Positions 55,108-63,243 of a DNA stretch of 64,000 bases are shown piece after piece. Where the stretch lies: the NCBI GenBank assembly GCA_035353815.1, contig DAOQAG010000007.1, positions 55,022 through 119,021 of the forward strand. The letters are read 5' to 3'. The notes beneath the pieces were generated by a model that saw only the letters and a program-made list of their open reading frames with translations, ran no database searches and was not told the origin of the DNA. Each line of letters begins with the position of its first letter. The stretch's first letter is position 1. The position numbers were made by a program, and so were the translations under genes. The DNA is from JAKPUX01 sp035353815 (GTDB lineage Bacteria; Zhuqueibacterota; Zhuqueibacteria; Residuimicrobiales; Residuimicrobiaceae).

Positions 55108-56415
55108 CTAGAATCTTCGCAGCCATTGGCGGGCTTTTTCGATATACTCGCTGCCGGGGTATTTATCGATCACCGCCTGGAAGTAATCCCGCGCGTTGGT
55201 TTTGTCGTTGATGGCGTAGTAGCAGCGTCCCAGCATCAGGGTGGCATCATCCTTCTTGGTGGTATTCTCATAGTTAAAGATCGCCTGGAACGCCGACGAG
55301 GCCTGCTGATAGTCGTGCATGGCGAAGAGGCATTCTCCGATCCAGTACTGGCAATTGCTGGCCAGGGTATGGGTCGGGTAGGAGGTCAGCAGGCTGCTGA
55401 AATTGGCGGCCGCTTTTTTATAATCGCGTGCATAAAAGGCCTTGAGGGCCTCTTCATAGTTGTAGGAGAAGCCGCCGCTGAGGGTATCCCCGGCCGGGGG
55501 AGCATTCTGCAGGGTGGTTTCGAGGTCGGCGATGCGCTGGTTCTTGAAATCGAGGGTGGAGCGCAATTCCGAGAGTTCGGTCTCCTTGATATTGATCAGC
55601 TGGTTGAGTTCATCGACGCGCGATTTGAGGCGGACATACTGCTCCATACTGAGTTCGGCATCTCCGGATTCCATCTTGTCCAGCTTGGCTTCGAACATGT
55701 CCATGCTGCTGTCGCCGCTGGACTGTTCCGTGCCGGAGCTGGATTTGCCCTGCTGCAAGGCGAGGAGGTCTTCACGTTCGGATTTGATCTTGCCGGAACG
55801 CGGGCTGAGGTAATAGGTCAGTCCGACCCGGGCGTTAAGGTAGCCATCCTTGTATTTGCCGAGTTCGGCCCCATCGAGGGCATCGCCGGTGCTGAAGCGG
55901 TAATCCATGAAGGTATTGAGGGCGACCTGCGGGGTGATCATGAATTCAACGCCGCCGCCATAGATCAGGGCACCGTCCGAGATGCGTTTGTCGGTGAATT
56001 TGGGCGAGCCGATGGCCCAGGGTTTGTTGCGGGTATAGGATGAATTGGTGAATCCGGCGCCGACAAAGAGATAGGGATTGGTAGAGCCGGGGCGGCTCAG
56101 GTGGATATTGGCTTTGATGTCGCCGGAAATGAGGTCGGTGACGAAGGTATTATAGCTGAAACCGTCGTTGAGGGTGCCGTAGCCGAAGGCCAGAGAGAGA
56201 TCGAGATAGTTGCTGAGGAGGTACCGCATCATGAATTCGCCGGCCAGGCCCGCGCCGGTATGCAGCACATCACAGTAGGGTTTTTGCAAGCCGATATTGA
56301 ACCCGAGACCGATTTTGCTGTTTTTGGGCTGGGCAGAGCCTGTCTCCTGAGCCGGAGTCTGGACAGCGAAAATCAGTACAGCTGTGATTATAGTAAACGA
56401 TAGACAACGTTTCAT
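55108..56415 (-). CDS. Outer-membrane barrel-coiled coil-CpoB (YbgF) fusion
   Basis: The 435 residues comprise a signal peptide, a small barrel domain (about 25-210, SKIGLGFNIGLQKPYCDVLH through LNARVGLTYYLSPRSG), a coiled coil (about 250-300, RLKSRVDELNQLINIKETEL) and C-terminal TPRs of YbgF/CpoB type (NYEEALKAFYARDYKKAAANF, SNCQYWIGECLFAMHDYQQA, YPGSEYIEKARQWLRRF). CpoB normally is a separate periplasmic partner of Tol-Pal that couples outer-membrane constriction to cell-wall synthesis. Here it seems tied directly to an outer-membrane barrel. GGGGAG precedes the ATG at 56415. Confidence 0.82.
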   Translation of the reverse strand: MKRCLSFTIITAVLIFAVQTPAQETGSAQPKNSKIGLGFNIGLQKPYCDVLHTGAGLAGEFMMRYLLSNYLDLSLAFGYGTLNDGFSYNTFVTDLISGDIKANIHLSRPGSTNPYLFVGAGFTNSSYTRNKPWAIGSPKFTDKRISDGALIYGGGVEFMITPQVALNTFMDYRFSTGDALDGAELGKYKDGYLNARVGLTYYLSPRSGKIKSEREDLLALQQGKSSSGTEQSSGDSSMDMFEAKLDKMESGDAELSMEQYVRLKSRVDELNQLINIKETELSELRSTLDFKNQRIADLETTLQNAPPAGDTLSGGFSYNYEEALKAFYARDYKKAAANFSSLLTSYPTHTLASNCQYWIGECLFAMHDYQQASSAFQAIFNYENTTKKDDATLMLGRCYYAINDKTNARDYFQAVIDKYPGSEYIEKARQWLRRF

Positions 56416-56837
56416 ACGTTCTCCCCTCATCTCATCGCGAGGAAGGTGTTCAGGGTCATCAAGTTCCGAGCCTAATTAGGTGTCCGATGCAAGTACCAGG
56501 TTGCCCACCACGCCCCAATTAACATGCAATAATTATACCAACTGCAGGCACGTTGATGAAAGAAACACGCGACAGCCGGGGGCAGATCGGGAAAAATAAT
56601 AGTATCTATTTGATTTTATTATACTGAATAATCAGCTATTCTCTCCAAGCTCCTTCCGGGGATCGGCTCCGCCACCTGGCGTCGCTACTGGCGCTTTTCC
56701 GTTCAGCCCTGTATCAGAATGCTACAGATGTCCGTTCTAACCGCGCCTAACTGCTTAATTGGCATTGTTTAGGCATTAAAAGTTATTAAATAAATACCGG
56801 ATTGTCAAGCGAATTTGTCTGCATTTTGGCCGTGGCC
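56416..56837. other. 422-bp intergenic region
   Basis: It holds the promoter of the barrel-CpoB gene and an AT-rich stretch near 56595-56640 with TATAAT- and TATACT-like boxes on both strands. No gene, tRNA or clear terminator is seen for the protease gene that ends at 56838. Confidence 0.6.
56532..56560 (-). promoter_or_regulatory. Promoter for the barrel-CpoB gene
   Basis: TTCATC, 17 bp, TATAAT on the minus strand; perfect -10, weak -35. The leader is about 110 bases. Confidence 0.5.
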
Positions 56838-58577
56838 CTAACGCACCAGGGCAAATTTGTGTGGCGTAAACTGGCCAATTCCGGTGATGGCGCACACATA
56901 GATCCCCGCCGGAACCGTCTGACCCGCGTCATCCCGGCCATCCCAAAAGTTGCAGTTCAATCCGCGCGGCAGATCACGCATGGTCTGGGCATGGATCGTC
57001 TGCCCCCGCTCGTTAAAGATATACAGCCGCGCTTCCCCGGCCGGAGCCGGCGTGTAAAACTGGATCTGCAGCCGTCCCCCCTCCTCCGGCTTGAAGGGCG
57101 AGGGCAGGGTGCGGATGATCCCGGCCTCCATAGCGACGGCGGGCGCGCGTGGAGAAATCGTCAAGGCATAATCGGCGTCGGTCTGGCTGTGTCCGGCAAC
57201 CGGCCATTGAATATTGGTCACCGCGAGCCGCAGTTCGCTGTTGGTGCCGACCGGACCGAAGGTCAGGGGGGTATTACCGGCGATCGTATAGGTTCGCGGC
57301 GCGGCCCCCGATTCCAGGATGACCATCGTGTAGAGCCATTGTGAGGGATTGGTCATCGCGGGGCTCACTGTATAGGAGCCGCCGCCCGGCAGGGTAATGG
57401 TATAGTATTGGGTCTCGAGTTCCGAGGCGGCGTTGGTAATGGCGAGCTGATCGCTCAAGATCAGCGACTGCAGCGGCGAGATCTCAGGGAAGAGGAGGCC
57501 GTCATGAAAATAGTGCACGGTGTCCGCATGGCTGGCCGTGAAGGCGTTCCAGATGCTGAAACTGGCGAGAGAGCGGCCGAGATCGCTGCCGGTTGCCGCC
57601 AGGGCCTTGTCAAGGGCGTCGAGGGGTTCAAACTCGCGCAGCTGCTCCCAGATCGTGCGGATGATCCGGGTGCCATACTGCTCCTGCAGCATGCCGATGT
57701 AGATGCCCAGTCCGTAAGTGGCGTTCGAAAAGAGATGGAAGGGTCGGTTTGGCGACAGATAGAGGGTGCGCACATACTGAAGGTAGTCATTGACCAGAGG
57801 GTAGGCGACATCCTCAAACCAGGTGGAAGAGGCCTCGAAAAGAAAGCGCGAATCCATGGCCGTCGAGGGGAAATAGCGGTAGCCCCCCTGCAGCATATGA
57901 AAGAATTCGTGGGCGGCTGTGACATGGAGGGCATCGAGTCCCTGGGTGGCGTAGCTGCCGCCCTGGAATTTGCTGTCAATGACGATGTAGCTGGAGTAGC
58001 GGCGGCCTTCGGATCCGGCCACGGGATTCTCGAAGCGGGTTTCGCCATAGGCGGAAAAACGCATCATGTAAATGTCCAGTTCCGGGCCGTCGGTACCGTC
58101 ATCCGCTGGCGGCTCGGCATACCCCATCCCGCCGGTCAGCAGTGCAAAAACGTATTCGAAGGCCTCTCCGGCCTCGGCCACAAAAGCCTCAGTGGCGGAA
58201 TCGCTGCCGGTGAGGGTATAATGGATGCGGAAGTGGCCGGCAGCGGTGACCAGGGAGAGGGGCAAACGCTGCGCCGATGGCCGGCTGAGGAGCGGGATCA
58301 GCAGCTGCTGCTCCGTTGCGGAGAGTGCAGGCAGCAGCGCCCGAGCCTCAGCGGCGATTAGGGTTGGGCAAGGCAGATCCTCGAGAGCATAGCCCTGGTA
58401 AAGGGGCGGGAGCAGGCGCGGATCCTCGGCAGCCTGGAGCTGGAGGGCGAGGCTTTGGGCCTGGGTGATGCGGCCGGCTTCGCGATCCTGCTGCAGGATC
58501 GCCTGCAGCTGCTCACCGGCCTCGCCGGCGCCGGGATGGAGTACGGCCAGGAGCAGGACGACAAGAGTACGTTTCAT
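56838..58577 (-). CDS. Secreted MXAN_6640-type metalloprotease with C-terminal sorting domain
   Basis: The 579-residue protein has a signal peptide (MKRTLVVLLLAVLHPGAGEA), a protease domain with HEFFHMLQGGYRYF (HExxH at 223-227) and a downstream FLFEASSTWFEDVAYP Glu region, a beta domain and a C-terminal FlgD-like/T9SS-type domain (IIRTLPSPFKPEEGG to GIYVCAITGIGQFTPHKFALVR). The layout matches the MXAN_6640 family of putative secreted metalloproteases. It is the last gene after der (8 bp). Unlike the dipeptidase, its sorting-type domain is in the usual C-terminal place. Confidence 0.87.
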   Translation of the reverse strand: MKRTLVVLLLAVLHPGAGEAGEQLQAILQQDREAGRITQAQSLALQLQAAEDPRLLPPLYQGYALEDLPCPTLIAAEARALLPALSATEQQLLIPLLSRPSAQRLPLSLVTAAGHFRIHYTLTGSDSATEAFVAEAGEAFEYVFALLTGGMGYAEPPADDGTDGPELDIYMMRFSAYGETRFENPVAGSEGRRYSSYIVIDSKFQGGSYATQGLDALHVTAAHEFFHMLQGGYRYFPSTAMDSRFLFEASSTWFEDVAYPLVNDYLQYVRTLYLSPNRPFHLFSNATYGLGIYIGMLQEQYGTRIIRTIWEQLREFEPLDALDKALAATGSDLGRSLASFSIWNAFTASHADTVHYFHDGLLFPEISPLQSLILSDQLAITNAASELETQYYTITLPGGGSYTVSPAMTNPSQWLYTMVILESGAAPRTYTIAGNTPLTFGPVGTNSELRLAVTNIQWPVAGHSQTDADYALTISPRAPAVAMEAGIIRTLPSPFKPEEGGRLQIQFYTPAPAGEARLYIFNERGQTIHAQTMRDLPRGLNCNFWDGRDDAGQTVPAGIYVCAITGIGQFTPHKFALVR

Positions 58578-58585
58578 GCGTGGAT

Positions 58586-59908
58586 TCAGTTTTTCAGCCG
58601 GAACGCCAGGCGGATCGGCACGCCGAGAAATCCGAATTGGGCGCGAAGCTGGTTTTCCAGATAATTGCGGTAATTCTGCTTGATACCGCGAGGCTCGTTG
58701 GTAAAGATGACGAAAACCGGCGGATTGGCTTTGGTCTGGGTGATGTAGTTCAGCTTGACCCATTTGGTGCCGTAGGCGGCGGGGTGATTTTTCTCGACCA
58801 CCGCCTGGAGAAAGCGGTTGAGCTCCGGGGTCGCGATCGTCTTCTGGCACTCGTCATGCACGGCCAGCGCCAGGTCGAGGAGCTTGAAAACGCGCTGCTT
58901 TTCGAGTGCGGAGATGAACATCATCGGGACGTACGCCAGATCCTTGATCGCGTCGCGGATATCCGCCTCGAATTGGCGTGCCGTCTGGGTATCCTTTTCG
59001 ATGGCATCCCATTTATTGATGCCGAGGACGATCCCCTTGCCCGCTTCGGCAGCGGCCTGAAGGATCTTCTGGTCCTGATCAGCGATGGGCTGGGTGGCGT
59101 CGACCAAGACCAGGGCAATATCGCAGCGTTCGAGGGCTTTGTAGCTGCGCACGGTGCTGAAATACTCGATGTTTTCATGTACTCTGGCGCGCTTGCGCAA
59201 TCCCGCGGTATCGATGAGGACCAGGGTACGTTCCTTATAGCGAAAGCGGGTATCGACGGCATCCCGGGTGGTGCCGGGGATGGGAGTGACGATCTGTTTG
59301 GCGATGCCGAGGATGGCATTGACGTAGGAGGACTTGCCGACGTTGGGCCGGCCGAGGATGGCGATATGGACGGCCACCTCGTCCTCCTCCGCCGCGCTGC
59401 TCTCCTTTTTGGGCAGGAGGGCGATGAGGGCATCAAGGAAATCGCCCATGCTGCGGCCGGCCATGGCGGAGATGGGAATGGGATCGCCGAGTCCGAGGCG
59501 GTAGAATTGACCCCGTTCGGATTCGCGCATCTCGTTATCGACCTTGTTGACGGCCACCAGCACACGGGATTGTTCCCGCTGCAGCAGGCGTGCGATCTCT
59601 TCGTCGAGCGCGGTGATGCCGGTGGTCACGTCGGTGACAAAGACAATCACGTCGGCCTCTTCGAGGGCATAGTGCACCTGCTCGCGAATGGCCTGTTCAA
59701 AGATATCCTTGCTGCCGGCGACATAGCCACCGGTATCGATCAGGTCGAAGGTAACGCCGGCCCAATCGGCAGGCTGGTACTTGCGGTCGCGGGTGACGCC
59801 GGGCTGGTCATCGACGATGGCTTCGCGGCGGCGGATAATGCGGTTGAAAAGGGTGGATTTGCCGACATTGGGGCGGCCGACGAGCGCAACAACTGGTTTT
59901 TTCTTCAT
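58586..59908 (-). CDS. der: Ribosome-biogenesis GTPase Der (EngA)
   Basis: The 440-residue GTPase has the diagnostic pair of G-domains: GRPNVGKSTLFNRI with VNKVDNE, and GRPNVGKSSYVNAIL with DTAGLRKRARV and INKWDAI, then a KH-like C-terminal domain ending in the basic IRLAFRLKN. Der is needed for 50S subunit assembly. Its ATG overlaps the stop of the DUF512 gene (ATGA), and this DUF512-der order is found in other bacteria too. Confidence 0.97.
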   Translation of the reverse strand: MKKKPVVALVGRPNVGKSTLFNRIIRRREAIVDDQPGVTRDRKYQPADWAGVTFDLIDTGGYVAGSKDIFEQAIREQVHYALEEADVIVFVTDVTTGITALDEEIARLLQREQSRVLVAVNKVDNEMRESERGQFYRLGLGDPIPISAMAGRSMGDFLDALIALLPKKESSAAEEDEVAVHIAILGRPNVGKSSYVNAILGIAKQIVTPIPGTTRDAVDTRFRYKERTLVLIDTAGLRKRARVHENIEYFSTVRSYKALERCDIALVLVDATQPIADQDQKILQAAAEAGKGIVLGINKWDAIEKDTQTARQFEADIRDAIKDLAYVPMMFISALEKQRVFKLLDLALAVHDECQKTIATPELNRFLQAVVEKNHPAAYGTKWVKLNYITQTKANPPVFVIFTNEPRGIKQNYRNYLENQLRAQFGFLGVPIRLAFRLKN

Positions 59909-61188
59909 AGTTTCTTCAAATAGGTGAACATTTCGCCGAAATTTGCCGCCGGGGCGAACAGCGGGACGCCGAGTTCTCCGGTCAGCCGCCCGGTGTCGAG
60001 GTCATCGAGAAAGAGCCCGTCGCCATTGCGGCAGTTGGGAGGAATCAGTACGAGATCGGCGGGCATCCTGGGGCGCAGCGCAGCGAGGATGTCTCCGCCG
60101 GAGAGGAGGCCCGAGACGGTGACCCCGCCGCCGAAAAAGCGGTTGGCGACCGGAACCAGCTCCGCCTCCAGTCCGGCAATGGAGTGCAGCGCCGGGAGAA
60201 CGTGCTGCGCCAGGACGGGAGCGGCCAGTTCGCCGGTGGCAATGACCACGCGCGCCGGCTTGACCGATTTGGGAAAGCGCCCCTTCTGCCGGCGGAACCG
60301 GTCGAGGAAATGGCGGGTCATGCCGACGCCGTTCTCGATCTGCGGAAAGTCGTCATAGCGGGCGGCAGGCGGCATGGGCTTGCCGGCGAGCAGATAGAAT
60401 TCATCCGCCAGGTAAACAAAAGCGATTCCCAGCGTGCCCCGGAAGCGTCCCTCCCATTCCGCCTGTTGTGCAACCACCGCAGCAGCAAGAGCGGGCGTGA
60501 CCGGGGCCAGCGGTGTCAATGCAGCGCGGTGACCGGTGAGTCCGAGCGGCACAATGGCCACCGACTGGACGGCGGGATGGTAGCCGGCGAGGTCCGTGAT
60601 GGTGCGTTCGAGATGCTCGCCGTCGTTCCAGCCCGGGCAGAGGACCACCTGCGTGTGCAGTTCAATCCCGCCCTCCGCCAGAAAGGCGATCTTGTCGAGA
60701 AGATGGTCATCCCGGCGCAAACCCAGCATCCGCCGGCGCACCTCGTTCTCCGTGCTGTGCACCGATATATAGAGCGGCGAGAGCCGCTGGTCGACGATAC
60801 GCGCCAGCTGGGCGCGGGTGACGCTGGTCAAGGTGACATAATTGCCGTAGAGAAAAGAGAGGCGGTAATCCTCATCCTTGAAATAGAGCGCCTCCCGGAG
60901 GCCGCGCGGATTCTGATCGACGAAACAAAAGATGCACTGGTTGCCGCAGCAGTGGTAGGTCATGTCGGCGAATTCGAGGCCGAGCCAGCTGCCGTTGTCG
61001 GGTCCGATGTCGACGCGCCATTGCCGGCCGTCCCGGCTGAGCAGGAGGGTATATTCCTCCTCGGCGGAATAGAATTGAAAGTCGATGGGGTCCCGGATTT
61101 CGTGGTCGTCGATGCGGATCAATTCATCTCCGGGCTGCAAGCCCAGGCGGGCGGCGGGAGAATTTTTGTGGACCACGCTAATTTTCAT
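59905..61188 (-). CDS. PDZ/radical-SAM-like DUF512 protein
   Basis: The 427 residues begin with a PDZ-like domain (MKISVVHKNSPAARLGLQPGDELIRI), then a radical-SAM-like barrel with CCGNQCIFCFVDQNP (a CxxxCxxC variant) and LSPLYISVHSTENEVRRRML, and the DUF512 C-terminal domain (LYLADEFYLLAGKPMP). The family is conserved next to der in Firmicutes and others; its reaction is unknown. The ATG at 61188 lies inside the last codons of the upstream permease gene (11-bp overlap), so translation is coupled. Confidence 0.9.
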   Translation of the reverse strand: MKISVVHKNSPAARLGLQPGDELIRIDDHEIRDPIDFQFYSAEEEYTLLLSRDGRQWRVDIGPDNGSWLGLEFADMTYHCCGNQCIFCFVDQNPRGLREALYFKDEDYRLSFLYGNYVTLTSVTRAQLARIVDQRLSPLYISVHSTENEVRRRMLGLRRDDHLLDKIAFLAEGGIELHTQVVLCPGWNDGEHLERTITDLAGYHPAVQSVAIVPLGLTGHRAALTPLAPVTPALAAAVVAQQAEWEGRFRGTLGIAFVYLADEFYLLAGKPMPPAARYDDFPQIENGVGMTRHFLDRFRRQKGRFPKSVKPARVVIATGELAAPVLAQHVLPALHSIAGLEAELVPVANRFFGGGVTVSGLLSGGDILAALRPRMPADLVLIPPNCRNGDGLFLDDLDTGRLTGELGVPLFAPAANFGEMFTYLKKL

Positions 61189-62404
61189 TGCGTTTCCGGC
61201 GCCAGATCTTGCGCCGGTAAGAATGGATGCCCACGGAGATAAAGATCTTGAGCGAAGCGGCCATGGGGACCGCAAGAATCAGTCCGACAAAGCCGAGAAA
61301 ATGGGCAAAGATCAGAATGGAAAAGATGACCCAGACCGGATGCAGGCCGACGCGGTTGCCGACGATGCGCGGCGAGAGCACCGAGTTTTCGAGGATGCGC
61401 ACGCTTTCGACGGCGAGGACTATTTTAAGGCAGGTCACCATGGGTCCGGGACTGGCGATGGCCGTCAGGACGCCAACAAAAAGGGTGATGGCCAGGCCGA
61501 CATAGGGGACAATATTGAGCGCGCCGGCCATGATGCCGATCAACAGGGCATACTCAACGCGCAGCAGCAGCAGGATCGTCGTCGTCAGCACCCCGACAAT
61601 GACGCAGACGATGAACTGGCCGCGGAAAAAACCGGCGATGATCGAATCCACCTTTTCCACATACTCCCGCACCACCCAGCTGGTCTCGATCGGCAGCAGC
61701 TCGAGGATCCAGCGCCGCACCTTGTGGAAATCCTTGAGGATATAAAAGAAGAGAAAGGGGGTCAACACCAGGTAGAGGATCCGGGGGACGATCGTCGGCA
61801 GGGTCTGGGTGAATTGGACGCCCTTCTGGATGAGCGAATCGGAGACCCGCGACAGACGTCCCGAGACCTCGCGGTTGAGGATCTCCTGGATCTTGGCGAT
61901 ATCCTCCTGGGTCCGCCCAAAGATGGCCGCCCCGTCGCTGTTGATCCAGGCGCTCACCTTGGGCGGCAGGCCCATGAAAAAAGAGATGAGATTGCCGAAC
62001 TCGTTGATGATTCTCGGGATCGAGAGCATCAGGATGAGCGCGAAGACGCCGACACTCAAAAAGACGATGATGCTGACGCTGAGCAGGCGGGGCACATTGC
62101 GGCGTTCCAGCCGGGTCACCAGAGGATCGAACAGGTAGGCCAGGCCGAAGGCGATGACAAAAGGCGTGAGAATATCCAGAGTATCGCGGATGAACCAGAA
62201 GGCAAAGACCACAATGACCAGGATAAGCAGCCTGCGGGCGATTGAATTCTGGTACAAAGGCGCAAGGATCGCCACGAGAATGATCGCCAGCAGGGGTGGA
62301 ATCAGGGCCAGACGCATGGCATAGAAGAACATCGCCAGCAGCAGGGCCACGAAGACGATGAAGAGGATTTCAAATATGTCGTATTTGGGCTGATTCGAAT
62401 TCAT
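61178..62404 (-). CDS. AI-2E family transporter
   Basis: The 408-residue membrane protein has about eight hydrophobic segments and the family features: FIRDTLDILTPFVIAFGLAYLFDPLV, a central periplasmic stretch, FRGQFIVCVIVGVLTTTILLLL and ALNIVPYVGLAITLFVGVLTAI. Members export autoinducer-2, sodium or other small solutes; the substrate here is unknown. It lies 4 bp after the FecR gene and overlaps the DUF512 gene. Confidence 0.9.
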   Translation of the reverse strand: MNSNQPKYDIFEILFIVFVALLLAMFFYAMRLALIPPLLAIILVAILAPLYQNSIARRLLILVIVVFAFWFIRDTLDILTPFVIAFGLAYLFDPLVTRLERRNVPRLLSVSIIVFLSVGVFALILMLSIPRIINEFGNLISFFMGLPPKVSAWINSDGAAIFGRTQEDIAKIQEILNREVSGRLSRVSDSLIQKGVQFTQTLPTIVPRILYLVLTPFLFFYILKDFHKVRRWILELLPIETSWVVREYVEKVDSIIAGFFRGQFIVCVIVGVLTTTILLLLRVEYALLIGIMAGALNIVPYVGLAITLFVGVLTAIASPGPMVTCLKIVLAVESVRILENSVLSPRIVGNRVGLHPVWVIFSILIFAHFLGFVGLILAVPMAASLKIFISVGIHSYRRKIWRRKRNEN

Positions 62405-62408
62405 GCGC

Positions 62409-63161
62409 TTAGGGCTTGGCTTTTGCGTCCTGTTGTTTGTTCCATTTCACCCATTCATTGGCGGCATCCGCCTTTTCATCGAATGCCGATTTGGCGAACT
62501 TGCCATCCTGGCGCACCACGATCTGCTGGCCGCGGACGATCTGCTGCCATTCCTCCAGGGTCACCTGATAAGGACCAGGAACCTGGGTCGGACCGGGCAC
62601 CTGCTGCGGCGCTCCGCCTTGTGGGGAGCGCGGCATCTTGACCGACCAGGCGGAAAGCGGGCCGACGCTGACCTGGCCGTCATAGACCTTGCAGGTTGTG
62701 GTGCTGTCGGCTGCAACCCGATAGATGGTGCCGCGGATGGCGCAGACTGCGGTCGGCGCCTTGAGCTGAAATTCCTTTTGCCCCGGTTTGGCATTGGCGG
62801 CATTGATCCAGGCATCCCCTGCCGGCAGTTCCGCCCGCAAGGTGCGCACCCTGGTCTTGAGATTGACGTCGACGAAATGAAAGCTGCTGTTTTCGCCAAT
62901 GCGGATAACGGTGCCGTCGGTCAGGGTGATCTCGCAACGGGATTCAACCCTGGTCTGGATGAGGTCGCCATCCATGACACTGCCCTTCAGCTTCGCCGGC
63001 GTCCAGGCGGTTTTCCCTGCCGACTGGATCTGGATATCCCCGGCTGCTCCGAGCAGAAAGGTGACCGTGCCGACTTTTTCCGCCAGGGCCGGGACTGCCA
63101 GCAGGATGAGCAGCACCCCTGTCATCCGGCCGCGTCTGGAGTAGTTGCAGGAGCCACGCAT
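62409..63161 (-). CDS. Secreted FecR-domain protein (second copy in window)
   Basis: The 250 residues have a signal peptide (MTGVLLILLAVPALA) and a FecR domain (GSVMDGDLIQTRVESRCEITLTDGT, FQLKAPTAVCAIRGTIYRV), then a Pro-rich stretch with VPGPTQVPGPYQV. GGGGAG precedes the ATG. It differs strongly from the FecR protein at 49 kb. It lies 82 bp after a CsgG-like gene; FecR-CsgG pairs occur in other bacteria with unknown roles in the envelope. Confidence 0.85.
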   Translation of the reverse strand: MRGSCNYSRRGRMTGVLLILLAVPALAEKVGTVTFLLGAAGDIQIQSAGKTAWTPAKLKGSVMDGDLIQTRVESRCEITLTDGTVIRIGENSSFHFVDVNLKTRVRTLRAELPAGDAWINAANAKPGQKEFQLKAPTAVCAIRGTIYRVAADSTTTCKVYDGQVSVGPLSAWSVKMPRSPQGGAPQQVPGPTQVPGPYQVTLEEWQQIVRGQQIVVRQDGKFAKSAFDEKADAANEWVKWNKQQDAKAKP

Positions 63162-63243
63162 GAGTCTCTCCCCTTGGATGAAAACGCTGCAAGCGCGGCT
63201 CGGGCCGGCCCGGGGCCAGCCCGTCGCCGCACACTATGGTTGT

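Noticed and set aside
56440..56830. tRNA or small RNA gene in the largest gap
   Set aside because: No cloverleaf, CCA end or terminator could be made out by eye.
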